In this document: in pieces, positions 63,975 to 64,000 of the stretch | Layout: each line of letters begins with the position of its first letter | Position numbering within the stretch: the first letter of the stretch is position 1 | Assembly (NCBI GenBank): GCA_007570785.1 | Contig: ML662465.1 | Location: forward strand, 2,535,052-2,599,051 | Length of the DNA stretch: 64,000 bases | Origin: Antilocapra americana | Taxonomy: Eukaryota > Chordata > Mammalia > Artiodactyla > Antilocapridae | Direction of reading: 5' to 3' | The notes under the pieces: generated by a model | Told to the model about the DNA's origin: nothing | Seen by the model: only the letters and a program-made list of their open reading frames with translations | Database searches by the model: none | Program-made: the position numbers and the translations under genes

Positions 63975-64000
63975 ATGCTCCCCTGTGGCTCGGCGGTAAA
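63975..64000 (+). mobile_element. Bov-tA SINE, cut by the window edge
   Basis: 'ctcccctgtggctcggcggt' is the start of a Bov-tA head running off the right edge. Confidence 0.7.

Noticed and set aside
1..64000. A bacterial, phage or other novel molecular system
   Set aside because: SINE/LINE composition is plainly mammalian. There are no operons, Shine-Dalgarno sites or dense ORFs.

Overview
The window looks like nuclear DNA of a pecoran ruminant (cattle, sheep, goat or a close relative; the species cannot be fixed by eye). The evidence is the repeat content. I see about 35 Bov-tA SINEs (tRNA-Glu-like head joined to a BovB-derived body), 10 pieces of the RTE-type LINE BovB, cetartiodactyl CHR-type SINEs and ruminant L1 tails. 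Beneath them lie mammal-wide relics: MIR, L2, old L1, MER5 and a MaLR LTR.

I find no protein-coding gene, RNA gene, CpG island, CRISPR array or prokaryote-like system. Every long open frame is retrotransposon-derived, antisense to one, or an unsupported chance frame. The tRNA-like heads of the SINEs are not tRNA genes. The DNA reads as intergenic or deep intronic.

Layout. 1-9.7 kb: mostly old single-copy sequence with scattered SINEs, an L1 3' end at 1.8-3.0 kb, a 200-bp direct duplication (3212-3411 and 4797-4996) and a 28-bp-arm fold-back repeat (4980-5081). 10.1-11.3 kb: a MaLR LTR split by an L1 and by a hAT element, both with target-site duplications (TSDs). 11.9-21.4 kb: L2, MIR, CHR and Bov-tA between single-copy blocks. 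22.4-30.0 kb: one ancient L1 (ORF1, then ORF2, then 3' end, + strand) filled with younger insertions, two of them 5'-inverted L1s. 30-35.7 kb: mostly single copy. 35.7-42.3 kb: large L1 blocks on both strands with nested Bov-tA and BovB. 42.3-52 kb: single-copy DNA with many SINEs. 52.1-52.8 kb: an ERV LTR split by BovB. 55.8-56.3 kb: a second ERV LTR with tandem U3-type repeats. 57.3-58.1 kb: another L1 3' end. 58.2-64 kb: mostly single copy.

No genes act together here. The main interest is the insertion stratigraphy (who is inside whom, with visible TSDs), a few rearrangement scars suggesting template switching, and several repeat-free AT-rich blocks with homeodomain/POU-type motifs that could be conserved enhancers of a distant gene. 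That last point is inference only. Repeat family names come from recognised sequence patterns, not a database search, and boundaries are good to about 5-20 bp except where a TSD fixes them.
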